Assembly: GCA_031261085.1 (NCBI GenBank)
Contig: JAISKB010000025.1
Location: 57,496 to 121,495 of the forward strand
Length of the DNA: 64,000 nucleotides
Reading direction: 5' to 3'
Origin: Christensenellaceae bacterium
GTDB taxonomy: Bacteria > Bacillota > Clostridia > Christensenellales > CAG-138
Part shown: one piece after another, positions 1-10,225 of the stretch
Layout: each line of letters opens with the position of its first letter
Numbering within the stretch: the first letter of the stretch is position 1
Notes under the pieces: generated by a model
Told to the model about the DNA's origin: nothing
Database searches by the model: none
Seen by the model: only the letters and a program-made list of their open reading frames with translations
Position numbers and translations under genes: made by a program

Positions 1-5
1 TCTTC

Positions 6-1793
6 GTGCTGGCGCAGGTGATTCCCGCGCAGCAGGCCGTTGAATACATGAAGTACGCCGCCAAAAAGTCCTATGCCAAAAAGGGCGATGACGTCGTGCA
101 GCAAAACTATGCCGCCATCGATGCGGGCGCAACCGGCTTTGAAGAGATCAAGTACCCCGAAGGCTGGGCTACCACCAAGGAGGGCGCTTCGCTGGCGGAT
201 GTAACGCAGGACCCATATTTCCAACAATTCATCAAGCCCGTGCTGGCGCAAAACGGCGACGCGCTGCCCGTATCCAAGCTGAGCGCCGATGGCACCGTGC
301 CCACCGGCACCACCAAGTACGAAAAGCGCGGCATCGCGGTGGAAGTACCCGAATGGCTGCCCGAAAACTGCATACAGTGCAACCAGTGCGCCATGGTTTG
401 CCCGCACGCGGTCATACGCCCCTTCCTTATAAAAGAAGGCACCAAGGTCCCGTTCGAAACCAAACCGGCTACCGGCAAGGAATTTGCCGGCTATGCCTTC
501 CGCATGCAAATCAGCCCGCTCGATTGCTCGGGCTGCGGCAACTGCGCGGATATTTGCCCCGCCAAGGTGAAGGCGCTTAAGATGATACCGCTGGCTGAAG
601 CGCTTAAAACCGAGGAAGCCAACTGGGAAGCCGCCATTAAGCTGCCCGTGCCGGATGTCACCTATTCGCCCAACACGGTAAAGAACAGCCAGTTCTTGCA
701 GCCGCTGTTCGAGTTCTCGGGCGCGTGCGCCGGCTGCGGCGAAACGCCGTATCTCAAGCTGATTACCCAACTGTTTGGCGACCGCATGCTGGTGGCCAAC
801 GCCACGGGCTGCTCCTCCATCTATGGCGGCAGCGCCCCCACCTGCCCCTATACCGTAAACGAAAAGGGCCATGGCCCCGCCTGGGCCAACTCGTTGTTCG
901 AGGATAACGCCGAGTTTGGCTATGGTATGCAGCTAGCCACCACGCAGCGCCGCGCCAAGCTGGGCGCGCTCGTGGGCGAGCTGGCACAAAACGCCCCCGC
1001 CGACCTGCAGGCCGCCGCCAACGAATGGCTGGCCAACAAGGATAACGCCGAGGGCTCCCGCAAGGCCGGGCAGGCGCTGCTCGCCGCAATAAGCGGCAAG
1101 GATTGCGATACCTGCAAGCAGATTATCGAGATGCAGGACCTGCTCACCAAGAAGAGCCAGTGGGTTATAGGCGGCGACGGCTGGGCCTACGACATCGGCT
1201 ATGGCGGATTGGATCATGTGCTGGCCATGAACGATGATGTAAACATACTCGTTATGGATACCGAGGTGTACTCCAACACCGGCGGCCAGGCCTCCAAGGC
1301 CACCCCCACCGGCTCCATCGCCAAGTTTGCGGCGGCCGGCAAGCGCACCAATAAAAAGGACCTGGGCATGATGGCCATGAGCTATGGCTATGTATATGTT
1401 GCCAAGGTGTGCATGGGCGCCGATAAGAACCAGCTGCTAAAGGCCGTGCTCGAGGCCGAGGCGTATCCGGGCCCGTCGCTGATCATCGCCTATGCGCCCT
1501 GCATCAACCACGGCATCAACATGAGCAAGTCGCAGGAAGAAGCCAAAAAGGCAGTGGATGCCGGGTATTGGCCGCTGTATAGGTACAACCCCTTGCTGGC
1601 GGAGGATGGCAAAAACCCCTTCTCCCTCGATAGCAAACCGGCCAAGGCCAGCTACCGCGACTTCATCATGGGCGAGGTGCGCTACGCTTCCTTGAGCAAG
1701 CTCTTCCCCGATGTGGCGAGCGACCTGTTCACCCGCGCCGAGGATGAGGCTAAAGATAAGTACGACTACTACAAAAAGCTCAGCGATATGTAA
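6..1793 (+). CDS. nifJ: Pyruvate:ferredoxin (flavodoxin) oxidoreductase, C-terminal part (gene truncated by window start)
   Basis: Two 4Fe-4S motifs (CIQCNQCAMVCP, CSGCGNCADICP), TPP-domain motifs (GACAGCGETPYLKL, GGDGWAYDIGYGGLDH, EVYSNTGGQASKATPTG). Confidence 0.95.
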   Translation: MLAQVIPAQQAVEYMKYAAKKSYAKKGDDVVQQNYAAIDAGATGFEEIKYPEGWATTKEGASLADVTQDPYFQQFIKPVLAQNGDALPVSKLSADGTVPTGTTKYEKRGIAVEVPEWLPENCIQCNQCAMVCPHAVIRPFLIKEGTKVPFETKPATGKEFAGYAFRMQISPLDCSGCGNCADICPAKVKALKMIPLAEALKTEEANWEAAIKLPVPDVTYSPNTVKNSQFLQPLFEFSGACAGCGETPYLKLITQLFGDRMLVANATGCSSIYGGSAPTCPYTVNEKGHGPAWANSLFEDNAEFGYGMQLATTQRRAKLGALVGELAQNAPADLQAAANEWLANKDNAEGSRKAGQALLAAISGKDCDTCKQIIEMQDLLTKKSQWVIGGDGWAYDIGYGGLDHVLAMNDDVNILVMDTEVYSNTGGQASKATPTGSIAKFAAAGKRTNKKDLGMMAMSYGYVYVAKVCMGADKNQLLKAVLEAEAYPGPSLIIAYAPCINHGINMSKSQEEAKKAVDAGYWPLYRYNPLLAEDGKNPFSLDSKPAKASYRDFIMGEVRYASLSKLFPDVASDLFTRAEDEAKDKYDYYKKLSDM

Positions 1794-1818
1794 CCCGACA
1801 GCAAAACGAAACAGCAAA

Positions 1819-1848
1819 CACAAGGCCGGCAATTTGCCGGCCTTGTGC
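1819..1848 (+). terminator. Hairpin downstream of nifJ (CACAAGGCCGGCAA..TTGCCGGCCTTGTG), weak T tract
   Basis: Long perfect inverted repeat just after the stop codon. Confidence 0.55.
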
Positions 1849-1881
1849 GTTAAGCGGGTGGGAAAATATTCTATTTAAACA

Positions 1882-3336
1882 TCAATTTGCTTCACGCAGC
1901 TTTTCAACCCCCAGCGCAAGCCGCCGCAGGGCCTCTTCGCGGCCCAGCAGGCAGGCGATTTCGATGGCGCCGCCCGGGGTTACCAGCCTGCCGGCCAAGG
2001 CGATGCGCACCGGCCAAAGCAAGGTACCGTTCTTTATGCCCTGCGCCTGCGCCATATCCATCAGCGCGTCGTGCAGCGCGGTTTCGCTCCAATCGGGCAG
2101 CGTTTTTAGCAGGGGAATCACCTTTATGAGTACATCCCGGCTGACAACGGCGTCGGTTTTGGATTTTTTATTGGTGAACAGCTCTATGTCATAAGTTCCA
2201 TCCAACGCGGCCAAAAAGCCCACCATATCGGGTATCTGCGAAAATATCTCCACCCGGGGCTGGAGTATGCGGCAGAGCACATCCACATCCATGCTTTCAA
2301 TGCCGGCGGTTTTATAATAGGGCGCCGCGTGGGCGGTGAACTGCGCGGGGGTTAAATCGCGGATATACTGCGCGTTGAGCCAGGTGAGCTTGGCCGGGTC
2401 GAATATGGCCGGGCTTTTGCTCATGCCCTTTACATCAAAGGCCTGGCACAGCTCGCTTAGTGTAAAGCGCTCCCGTTCATCGCCTGGGTTCCAGCCCAAA
2501 AGCGCGATGTAGTTGAGTATGGCCTCTTTTAAATATCCCTTATCGATAAAGTCGGCATAGGAGGCGTCGCCGTCCCGCTTGCTCAGCTTGTGCTGCGCAT
2601 CCCGCATGATGGGGGTCATGTGGATATATTGGGGTATCTCCCAGCCGAAGGCCTCGTAGAGCAAGTTGTACTTTGGGGTGCTCGCAAGGTATTCCATACC
2701 CCGCATCACATGGGAAATCGCCATCAGGTGATCGTCCACCACGTTGGCGAAGTTATAGGTGGGCATGCCATCGGCCTTTATGAGCACGGCGTCGTCCAGG
2801 TCGTGATTGGGCACGGTGATGGTGCCGAATATGAGATCGGTAAAGGAGGTAACGCCGGCCTCGGGCACGTTTTGGCGTACCACATAGGGCAGGCCGCAGG
2901 CGAGCTTTTGGTCTATCTCTTGCTGCGAAAGGTGCAGGCAGTGCTTATCGTATTTAAAGGTTTCGCCCCGGGCGGCGGCTTCGCCGCGGCGCTGCTCCAG
3001 CTCCTCCTTGGTGCAAAAGCAGCGGTAGGCATGGCCGCTTTGTATAAGCTGCCCGGCATAGGGCAGGTAGAGCGCCTTGCGCTGGCTCTGCACATAGGGG
3101 CCATACTCACCGCCTATATCCGGGCCTTCATCCCAATCCATACCCACATCCTTTAAGGTGTGGTATATGAGCTCGGTCGCGCCTTCTACCAGGCGATCCT
3201 GATCGGTATCCTCGATGCGCAGCAAAAACCGGCCGCCCGCCTTGCGCGCAAACAAGTAGGCGTATAGGCCGCTGCGCAGGTTGCCGATGTGCATATAGCC
3301 GGTGGGGGAGGGGGCGAAACGGGTGCGTACTTGCAT
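1882..3336 (-). CDS. gltX: Glutamyl-tRNA synthetase
   Basis: RFAPSPTGYMHIGNLR (HIGH region) and KLSKRDGD (KMSKS-like); full-length class I GluRS. Confidence 0.96.
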   Translation of the reverse strand: MQVRTRFAPSPTGYMHIGNLRSGLYAYLFARKAGGRFLLRIEDTDQDRLVEGATELIYHTLKDVGMDWDEGPDIGGEYGPYVQSQRKALYLPYAGQLIQSGHAYRCFCTKEELEQRRGEAAARGETFKYDKHCLHLSQQEIDQKLACGLPYVVRQNVPEAGVTSFTDLIFGTITVPNHDLDDAVLIKADGMPTYNFANVVDDHLMAISHVMRGMEYLASTPKYNLLYEAFGWEIPQYIHMTPIMRDAQHKLSKRDGDASYADFIDKGYLKEAILNYIALLGWNPGDERERFTLSELCQAFDVKGMSKSPAIFDPAKLTWLNAQYIRDLTPAQFTAHAAPYYKTAGIESMDVDVLCRILQPRVEIFSQIPDMVGFLAALDGTYDIELFTNKKSKTDAVVSRDVLIKVIPLLKTLPDWSETALHDALMDMAQAQGIKNGTLLWPVRIALAGRLVTPGGAIEIACLLGREEALRRLALGVEKLREAN

Positions 3337-3427
3337 GGCGGTTCCCTTTCTTACCTTTTCAGTTTACCACTTTCGGTTCTCTGTTTGTTGCCGCTTTTTG
3401 TTATCTATGTGTTGCAGCGCAACACCT

Positions 3428-5077
3428 TCAGGGCATTTTATAGGAATCCTTCAACCCCACGATGCGGTTGAATACGGGGGCGGCGGCGGTATGGTCGAGG
3501 TCGGCGCAAAAATAGCCCACCCGCATAAACTGGAACCTGTCGCCAGGGCTGGCAAGGGAGAGCGCCGGCTCCACGAAGGCGGCCCGTTTTTGCACCGAAG
3601 CCGGGTTGAGCCGCTCGGTAAAATCCAGCTCGGCTGTTTCCTGCGCGGCGGGCAGCAGCAAATCTTCATACAGGCGCACCTCGGCGGGCTTTGCCGCGTG
3701 CACGGGCAGCCAGTGCAGCGTGCCCTTCACCTTGCGCTCGCAGGCGCCGCTTTTGGTGGCGGGGTCGTAGGTGCAGTATACGGTGGTTACGCTGCCCGCG
3801 GCATCGGTTTCCCAGCGCGCGCACTTTATGATATAGGCGCCCTTTAGCCGCACCTCGCCTTCGGGCTTTAGGCGAAAATACTTGCCCGGCGGGTTTGCGC
3901 TAAAGTCCTCCCGCTCGATGTATATCTCCCGGCCAAACGGCAGCGTGCGGCTGCCGGCTGCTTCGTCATCCGGCAGGTTCGACAGGAGTATATCCTCGTA
4001 TACGCCCTCGGGCCAATTCTCTATAACCAGCTTGATAGGGTCCAGCACGGCCATCATGCGGGGGGCGCGGGCGTTCAAGTCCTCGCGCACGCAATGCTCC
4101 AGCATGGCGGTTTCCACTATGGAATCCGCCTTGGCAACGCCCACCCGGGTGAGAAAATCCCGTATGGAGCCCGGCGTGTAGCCGCGGCGGCGCAGCCCGC
4201 ACAGCGTGGGCATGCGCGGGTCGTCCCAGCCCGAAACAAGGCCTTCCTCCACCAGGCGGCGCAGGTAGCGCTTGCTCATCATGGTGTTGGTGAGGTTGAG
4301 CCGGGAAAACTCGATTTGTCGGGGCCTGGGCGAAAACGCGCACTGCTCGGTTACCCAATCGTAAAGCGGGCGGTGCGCTTCATATTCGAGGGAGCACAGC
4401 GAGTGGGTCACGCCCTCTATCGCATCCTGTATGGGATGGGCGAAATCGTACATGGGGTAAATACACCAGGTATCGCCGGTGTGGTGGTGCGGCATGTGCA
4501 ATATGCGGTACATGGCCGGGTCCCGCATATTTATGTTGGGGGAGGTCATGTCTATTTTGGCGCGCAGGGTGCGGCTGCCATCCGGGAATTCGCCCTGCCG
4601 CATGCGCTCAAACAAATCGAGGTTTTCCTGCACGGGGCGCTCGCGCCAGGGGCTGTTTTTGCCCGGCTCGGTGAGGGTGCCGCGGTACGCCCGCATCTCA
4701 TCCTTGGATAGGTCGCACACATAGGCCGCGCCCTTTTGGATGAGCTTGACGGCCAGCTCGTAGCAGGTGTCAAAATAGTCGGAGCCGAAGAACACATTAT
4801 CCCACCTAAAGCCCAGCCAGCGGATATCCTCCATGATGGCGTCCACATATTCTTCATCCTCTTTGGTGGGGTTGGTATCGTCAAAGCGCAGGTTGCAGCT
4901 GCCCCCAAACTTTTCGGCTACCGAAAAGTCGATGAACAGCGCCTTTGCGTGCCCTATATGCAAATAGCCGTTGGGCTCGGGCGGGAAGCGGGTTTGAATA
5001 TGCGTGAGCCCCTTTTGCCGTATATCCTGCTCGATGTATTCCTCGATAAAGTTGTTGGGAAGCCTGTTTTGTTCCAT
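3428..5077 (-). CDS. glnS: Glutaminyl-tRNA synthetase
   Basis: [47 protein letters not shown]; start set at [10 protein letters not shown] rather than the longer ORF that overlaps the upstream gene. Confidence 0.95.
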   Translation of the reverse strand: MEQNRLPNNFIEEYIEQDIRQKGLTHIQTRFPPEPNGYLHIGHAKALFIDFSVAEKFGGSCNLRFDDTNPTKEDEEYVDAIMEDIRWLGFRWDNVFFGSDYFDTCYELAVKLIQKGAAYVCDLSKDEMRAYRGTLTEPGKNSPWRERPVQENLDLFERMRQGEFPDGSRTLRAKIDMTSPNINMRDPAMYRILHMPHHHTGDTWCIYPMYDFAHPIQDAIEGVTHSLCSLEYEAHRPLYDWVTEQCAFSPRPRQIEFSRLNLTNTMMSKRYLRRLVEEGLVSGWDDPRMPTLCGLRRRGYTPGSIRDFLTRVGVAKADSIVETAMLEHCVREDLNARAPRMMAVLDPIKLVIENWPEGVYEDILLSNLPDDEAAGSRTLPFGREIYIEREDFSANPPGKYFRLKPEGEVRLKGAYIIKCARWETDAAGSVTTVYCTYDPATKSGACERKVKGTLHWLPVHAAKPAEVRLYEDLLLPAAQETAELDFTERLNPASVQKRAAFVEPALSLASPGDRFQFMRVGYFCADLDHTAAAPVFNRIVGLKDSYKMP

Positions 5078-5109
5078 GGTTCCACGCCCTTTCGTAAATA
5101 GATGGCAGC

Positions 5110-5622
5110 TTAGCCTTCGCCCGCTTCTTGGGCGGTGATATATTGGTAGGCGCAGCCGCAGGCTTGCAGGTATCGCAGCAGGTCCATGCGGGCTATGGCC
5201 ACCGTGGCGTCGTTGACCAGCGGGTGCATGCACAGCCATTCGTGCGTCATAATATCTTTATCTATCGCCACGCGCACCTCGTGCGCCGCATCGTTGAGCA
5301 CCGCCAAGGGCGTTACCGCGCCGGGCAGCAGCTTGAGCTTGTCATAGAGCTGCTCCGCCGTGCAAAAGCTAAGGCGCGAGGCGCCCAGCTGACGGCTGAT
5401 GGGGCCGGTGCGGAATTGCTTGCTTGCGCTGAGCAGCACCAAAAAGAACACGCTGTTGGCGCGGTCGGTCAAAAACAGGTTTTTAAAGTGTGCCGCGCCT
5501 ATGTCGCCGCCTATGCCCTCGCAGTCCTCCATGGTATGGGCGGGCGGGTGCTCATAAAGCGTATAGGCGATGCCCAGTTCGGCAAGCTTGTTGAGCGCGG
5601 GCAGCGCGCATGGGTTTGGCAT
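5110..5622 (-). CDS. YbaK/ProXp-type aminoacyl-tRNA deacylase (PrdX-like)
   Basis: [12 protein letters not shown]...KNLFLTDR...[14 protein letters not shown]...[11 protein letters not shown] pattern of the YbaK/ProXp-ala family. Confidence 0.85.
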   Translation of the reverse strand: MPNPCALPALNKLAELGIAYTLYEHPPAHTMEDCEGIGGDIGAAHFKNLFLTDRANSVFFLVLLSASKQFRTGPISRQLGASRLSFCTAEQLYDKLKLLPGAVTPLAVLNDAAHEVRVAIDKDIMTHEWLCMHPLVNDATVAIARMDLLRYLQACGCAYQYITAQEAGEG

Positions 5623-5704
5623 AGGCTGTGTCCCCTTTGGTATAGTAAGAAAAATCCTTCAAACCAAGCATTATCATATCATAAACCAAGCGTTGGAAAA
5701 AGGC

Positions 5705-6193
5705 TTATTTGTGGTATGGCTCCCCGGCGTTTATCCTGCAGGCGCGGTAGATTTGCTCCAGCAGCATCACCCTGAATATCTGGTGCGAAAACGTGGGCTT
5801 GCCAAAGCTCAGCCGCAGATCCGCCCGCGCCAGCACCTCTTCTGAAAGCCCGAGCGAACCGCCTATTATAAAGTAGAAGCGGCTATGGCCCGCCACATAC
5901 CAGCTTTGCAGCCTGGCGGCAAGCTCGGGGGAGGATAGCTGCTCGCCGCCCAAATCCAGCGCGATTACCAAGCCCGGCTCGGTCAGCCTGCCCAGCAGGC
6001 GGGCGCCCTCGGCCTGCTTCACCTGCTGCCGCTGCAAGCAAGATAGCTGCTCCGGCGCTTTTTCATCCGGCACCTCTATAATTTCTACCATGGCATAGCG
6101 CCCCAGCCGCTTTATAAATTCGGCGCAGGCCTGCTGGTAAAAGCGTTCCTTCAGCTTGCCAACGCATAAAATCCGCATGCGCAAGGGCTTCAC
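5705..6193 (-). CDS. rlmH: 23S rRNA (pseudouridine1915-N3)-methyltransferase RlmH
   Basis: SPOUT knot motif FIIGGSLGLSEEVLARADLRLSFGKPTFSHQIFRVMLLEQIYRA; KLKE near the N-terminus. Confidence 0.95.
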   Translation of the reverse strand: MKPLRMRILCVGKLKERFYQQACAEFIKRLGRYAMVEIIEVPDEKAPEQLSCLQRQQVKQAEGARLLGRLTEPGLVIALDLGGEQLSSPELAARLQSWYVAGHSRFYFIIGGSLGLSEEVLARADLRLSFGKPTFSHQIFRVMLLEQIYRACRINAGEPYHK

Positions 6194-6208
6194 CTCCGCC
6201 TTCCCGCC

Positions 6209-7015
6209 TTATTCGGCGATTTCGAACCGCCCCGTGAGGCGATCGCGGTGCGCCACCGCCAAAGCGAATGCCGCATCGGGGATATCCGCCGCGCGCAGCT
6301 GCGCGCGCACGGTGGAGAGCGCCAGCTCCTCAAAGTTGTTATCCCGGCTCAAATGGCCCAATATGGCTTGGCGCACGCCGTGCATGTATAGCTGCGCCAG
6401 CGCCAGCCCGGCATCCTCGTTGGAAAGATGGCCGGTGCTAGAGAGTATGCGCCGCTTGGTCACATAGGGGTAGGCGCAGCTTTTTACCAGCTCGGGGTCG
6501 TGGTTGGCCTCTATAAGCAGCAGGTCGCTGTGCTCCACATAGGCCAAAAGCTCCGGCCCGGCGTGGCCAATATCAGTCATTACGCTGATTTTATGTCCGT
6601 TTGCGCAAAACGCATAGCCCACCGATTCGTTGGAATCGTGCGGGGTTTTAAAGGGTGTAACGTTCACATCCTTTAAGTAAAAATCCCGTCCGGTGGCGAT
6701 AACGCGGGTATTGCGGGGCGCGACCTCGCCTATTTGCGGCTGCATGCCCTCCCAGGTGCCCGCGTTGGCATAGATGGGTACATCGTACTTGCGCGAAAAT
6801 ATACCCGCCCCCATCACATGGTCGCTGTGCTCGTGCGTGATGACCAGCGCGGTGATGGTTTGGGGCGGTATGCCAGCGGCAGCGAGCGCGCCTTCTATTG
6901 TGCGGCAGGGCTTACCGGCATCTATCAATATGCGCGCGCCGCCTATTTCGGCCAGCGTGGCATTGCCGGAGGAACCGCTGCATAAGGGGCAAAGCAACAT
7001 GCGCCGAGTCTCCAT
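6209..7015 (-). CDS. MBL-fold metallohydrolase, YycJ/WalJ-like
   Basis: CSGSSGNATLAEIGGARILIDAG, THEHSDHVMGAG, SNESVGYAF motifs. Confidence 0.88.
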   Translation of the reverse strand: METRRMLLCPLCSGSSGNATLAEIGGARILIDAGKPCRTIEGALAAAGIPPQTITALVITHEHSDHVMGAGIFSRKYDVPIYANAGTWEGMQPQIGEVAPRNTRVIATGRDFYLKDVNVTPFKTPHDSNESVGYAFCANGHKISVMTDIGHAGPELLAYVEHSDLLLIEANHDPELVKSCAYPYVTKRRILSSTGHLSNEDAGLALAQLYMHGVRQAILGHLSRDNNFEELALSTVRAQLRAADIPDAAFALAVAHRDRLTGRFEIAE

Positions 7016-7178
7016 TCCAACTGCAATAGGGAAGCGCGGCGCTTATAAACCGGGTGCAGCACGCCAAACGCCTGCTTCCAACGGGGAATATTCTATCACA
7101 GGATGCGGGAAATAGAAAGCTGTGGTAAAATATAGAACCAAGAAATATGGATGAATAACACGAGGAGATAGTTGAAGC

Positions 7179-7565
7179 ATGATTGCAATCGGCACAAAAG
7201 GGCGGGTAGAGCGAAGGGTCACCAAAGCCATGCTGGCAAAAACCATGGCCAGCGGCGCGCTGGAGGTATTGGCCACGCCCATCATGATCGCCTTTATGGA
7301 GGAGGCCGCGCAAAACGCGATTGCCCCGCTGCTGCCGCAAGGGCAAACCAGCGTAGGGAGCAAGCTGAATATCGAGCACCTTTCGCCCACGCCGGAGGGC
7401 ATGCTCGTATGGGCGCAATGCGAGGTGACGGGGGTGGAGGGCCGCCATGTGCGGTTCGATGTGACCGCCGGTGACAGCCAAGGCCTGATAGGCCGGGGTA
7501 CGCATGAGCGGGTCGTTGTGGATGCGGAGCGCTTTTTGCAAAAGTGCCGCGGCAAAATGGAATAG
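7179..7565 (+). CDS. Thioesterase family protein (FlK-like hot-dog fold)
   Basis: ATPIMIAFMEEAAQNAI...GTHERVVVDAERF; size and pattern of the bacterial FlK-like thioesterase family. Confidence 0.8.
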   Translation: MIAIGTKGRVERRVTKAMLAKTMASGALEVLATPIMIAFMEEAAQNAIAPLLPQGQTSVGSKLNIEHLSPTPEGMLVWAQCEVTGVEGRHVRFDVTAGDSQGLIGRGTHERVVVDAERFLQKCRGKME

Positions 7566-7748
7566 GGCGGGGGGTGAAGGCGCCCCGTTTTAAAACTGCA
7601 ATATGCCGTGCGCAAAAAACCGGCGCAGCCCTTATATATCGGCGGGAAGACCGCGCATATTTCATAAAAAAACCTGAATATGGCCTGCTTGCGCAAGGCA
7701 AACCGTTTGCATGCGCAATTGCATACATGCATATATTTGGAGAACGCA

Positions 7749-7777
7749 TTGCTTTTTGGGTAAAATTAGTGTATCAT
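7749..7777 (+). promoter_or_regulatory. Candidate sigma-A promoter for the liv operon
   Basis: TTGCTT-17 bp-TATCAT upstream of the substrate-binding protein gene. Confidence 0.5.
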
Positions 7778-7846
7778 TAACTCGCTGGGTATGTGGTTAT
7801 GTTACACAGCCGGCACAGTTCATAAATAAATTGGAGGAAACAAATC

Positions 7847-9049
7847 ATGAAAAAACTGTTCGCGATTCTTCTCGTAGCAATCATGGTACTCGCAGCGGTC
7901 GGTTGTTCCAAGCCCGCGGCTTCGCCCGATGCCCCCGCTGGCCAAGCCGGCGGCAACAACGTGATTAAAGTTGGCATCTTCGAGCCCTACACCGGTGAAA
8001 ACGGCGGCGGCGGCTACCAAGAAGTGCTGGCTGTTCGCTACGCCAACGAAGTGAAGCCCACCGTTAACATCGGTGGGGTGGAATACAAGATCGAGCTCGT
8101 AGAGGCCGATAACAAGAGCGATAAGACCGAAGCCGTTACCGCCGCGCAGAGCCTGATGGCCAGCGGCGTATCCGTGGTGGTGGGTTCTTATGGCAGCGGC
8201 GTATCCATTGCGGCCGGCGAAATCTTCGCCGAAAACAAGGTGCCCGCCATCGGCTGCTCCTGCACCAACCCGCAGGTAACGCTGGGCAACGATTATTACT
8301 TCCGCGTATGCTTCCTCGATCCCTTCCAGGGCACGGTCATGGCGAACTATGCCTGGCAGGAAGGCGCCAAAACCGCGGCCGTTATCACCCAGCTGGGCGA
8401 TGACTACAGCTCGGGCCTGGGCAGCTACTTTGTAAAGGCCTTCACCGCGCTGGGCGGCACGGTTGTGGAGCAGCAGTTCCAAACCAACCAAACCGACTTC
8501 AAGGCTATCCTCACCGAGATCAAAGCGCAAAACCCGGATATCATCTTTGCGCCTTCGTCTATCGCCACCGCGCCCCTGCTCATAAAGCAGGCCCGTGAGC
8601 TTGGCCTCACCTGCCCCATCACCGCCGGTGATACCTGGCAGAACCAAACCATCATCGACAACGCCGGCACCGATGCCGAGGGCGTTGTGTGCTCCACCTT
8701 CTTCGATGAAGCCGATACCTCCAACACCATCGCCACCGAGTTTGTGGCCGGCTTTAAAGAATACCTCAAGGCCCATCCCTCCGACCTCGAAAAGAATGGC
8801 GGCGAGGGCGTAGCGGCGGTTTCCGCGCTGGGCTATGATGCATACATGGTGGCCGTGGCCGCTATCGAAGCTGCCGGCAGCACCGATTCCTCTGCAATCC
8901 GTGATGCCTTGGTAAACACGGCGGTAGACGGCGTAACCGGCGCAATCGCTTTCGACGAAAATGGCGATGCCAAGAAGGATATGGCGTATATCAACATCGT
9001 AGATGGCGGCGCGTTCAAGTTCCTCAAGACGGTTTCCATCGGCGGCTAA
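7847..9049 (+). CDS. Branched-chain amino acid-type ABC transporter substrate-binding lipoprotein
   Basis: Signal peptide with lipobox (LAAVGCSK); Peripla_BP_6-type sequence; followed by LivHMGF. Confidence 0.9.
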   Translation: MKKLFAILLVAIMVLAAVGCSKPAASPDAPAGQAGGNNVIKVGIFEPYTGENGGGGYQEVLAVRYANEVKPTVNIGGVEYKIELVEADNKSDKTEAVTAAQSLMASGVSVVVGSYGSGVSIAAGEIFAENKVPAIGCSCTNPQVTLGNDYYFRVCFLDPFQGTVMANYAWQEGAKTAAVITQLGDDYSSGLGSYFVKAFTALGGTVVEQQFQTNQTDFKAILTEIKAQNPDIIFAPSSIATAPLLIKQARELGLTCPITAGDTWQNQTIIDNAGTDAEGVVCSTFFDEADTSNTIATEFVAGFKEYLKAHPSDLEKNGGEGVAAVSALGYDAYMVAVAAIEAAGSTDSSAIRDALVNTAVDGVTGAIAFDENGDAKKDMAYINIVDGGAFKFLKTVSIGG

Positions 9050-9066
9050 GCTTTCAACGTAACTCC

Positions 9067-9102
9067 AGGCGGAGGGGCCTTGCGCCCCTCTCGCCTTCTT
9101 TT
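9067..9102 (+). terminator. Hairpin terminator/attenuator after the substrate-binding protein gene
   Basis: AGGCGGAGGGGCC-TTGC-GCCCCTCTCGCCT followed by TCTTTTGT. Confidence 0.7.
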
Positions 9103-9343
9103 GTAAAAAAACCACGCTTTTGCCGTGAAGGCCATGAGCCTATAGCATTCCAACCCTCTGTTTGGGCAAAAGCGTTTCATCCATACGAAATATCTCCGTT
9201 TCCCCTCTTGGAATTGCAATAAAAAACGCCGCGAGATTATGGCGTTACAGCACCTTCCCTTTTCGCAATCATATTCAAAAGTACCCAGTTAAATTATGCG
9301 CGCGTACACCTGTACGCATTATCCGATTTCGGAGGAGTCACTT

Positions 9344-10225
9344 ATGAGTTTAACGACATTCCTGCAGCATTGCCTTACCGGCATTTCGCTGGGCGGCGCC
9401 TATGCGCTCATAGCCATTGGGTATACCATGGTATATGGCATATTGCGCCTTATCAACTTTGCCCATGGCGATATCTTTATGATGGCAGGCTATTTTATGG
9501 TGTTTGCCGTATCCAGCATGCCCTGGCCCATCGCCATCGTGGTGGTGATTGTGGGCACCATCATATTGGGCGTGGCCATAGAACGGGCGGCGTATAAGCC
9601 GCTGCGCTCCAGCCCGCGCATGTCCATTATGATCAGCGCCATAGGCATGAGCTACTTTTTACAAAATTTGGCTACATACCTGTTTTCGGCGCTTCCCCGC
9701 GCCTATCCCGAAATCCCCCTGCTTAAAAGGATATTCCAGATAGGCGATCTTTCGGCTTCGCTGGTTACCTTCGTTACACCCGTGCTCACGGTGCTGCTGG
9801 TGATTGTGCTCATGTCCATCATCAACCACACCAAGGCTGGCATGGCGATGCGCGCCGTATCGAAGGACTTTGAAACCAGCCAGTTGATGGGCATTAAAAT
9901 CAACAACGTCATCAGCATGACCTTCGTGATAGGCTCCGCTTTGGCGGCGGTAGGGTCCATACTCTACTTTACAGACCGCATGAGCGTAACGCCGTTTTCG
10001 GGCGCGCTGCCCGGGCTAAAGTGCTTTGTGGCGGCGGTGCTGGGCGGCATAGGCTCCATACCCGGCGCGGTGGTGGGCGGCTTTTTGATCGGCATCTGCG
10101 AAACATTCCTGGTGGCGCTGGGCTATTCCACCTTTAGCGATGCGTTCACGTTTTTGCTGCTCATCGTGATGCTGCTGCTGCGGCCTACCGGCCTATTTGG
10201 CGAAAAAATTACGGATAAGGTGTGA
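9344..10225 (+). CDS. livH: Branched-chain amino acid ABC transporter permease LivH
   Basis: GISLGGAYALIAIGYTMVYGILRLINFAHGDIFMMAGY; ATG preceded by GGAGGAG. Confidence 0.93.
   Translation: MSLTTFLQHCLTGISLGGAYALIAIGYTMVYGILRLINFAHGDIFMMAGYFMVFAVSSMPWPIAIVVVIVGTIILGVAIERAAYKPLRSSPRMSIMISAIGMSYFLQNLATYLFSALPRAYPEIPLLKRIFQIGDLSASLVTFVTPVLTVLLVIVLMSIINHTKAGMAMRAVSKDFETSQLMGIKINNVISMTFVIGSALAAVGSILYFTDRMSVTPFSGALPGLKCFVAAVLGGIGSIPGAVVGGFLIGICETFLVALGYSTFSDAFTFLLLIVMLLLRPTGLFGEKITDKV

Noticed and set aside
5078-5239. N-terminal 54-aa extension of the glnS ORF
   Set aside because: Overlaps the upstream deacylase gene; class I GlnRS N-terminus begins at [10 protein letters not shown].
7820-9115. 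431-aa minus-strand ORF
   Set aside because: Antisense of the ABC substrate-binding protein gene; no recognisable motifs.
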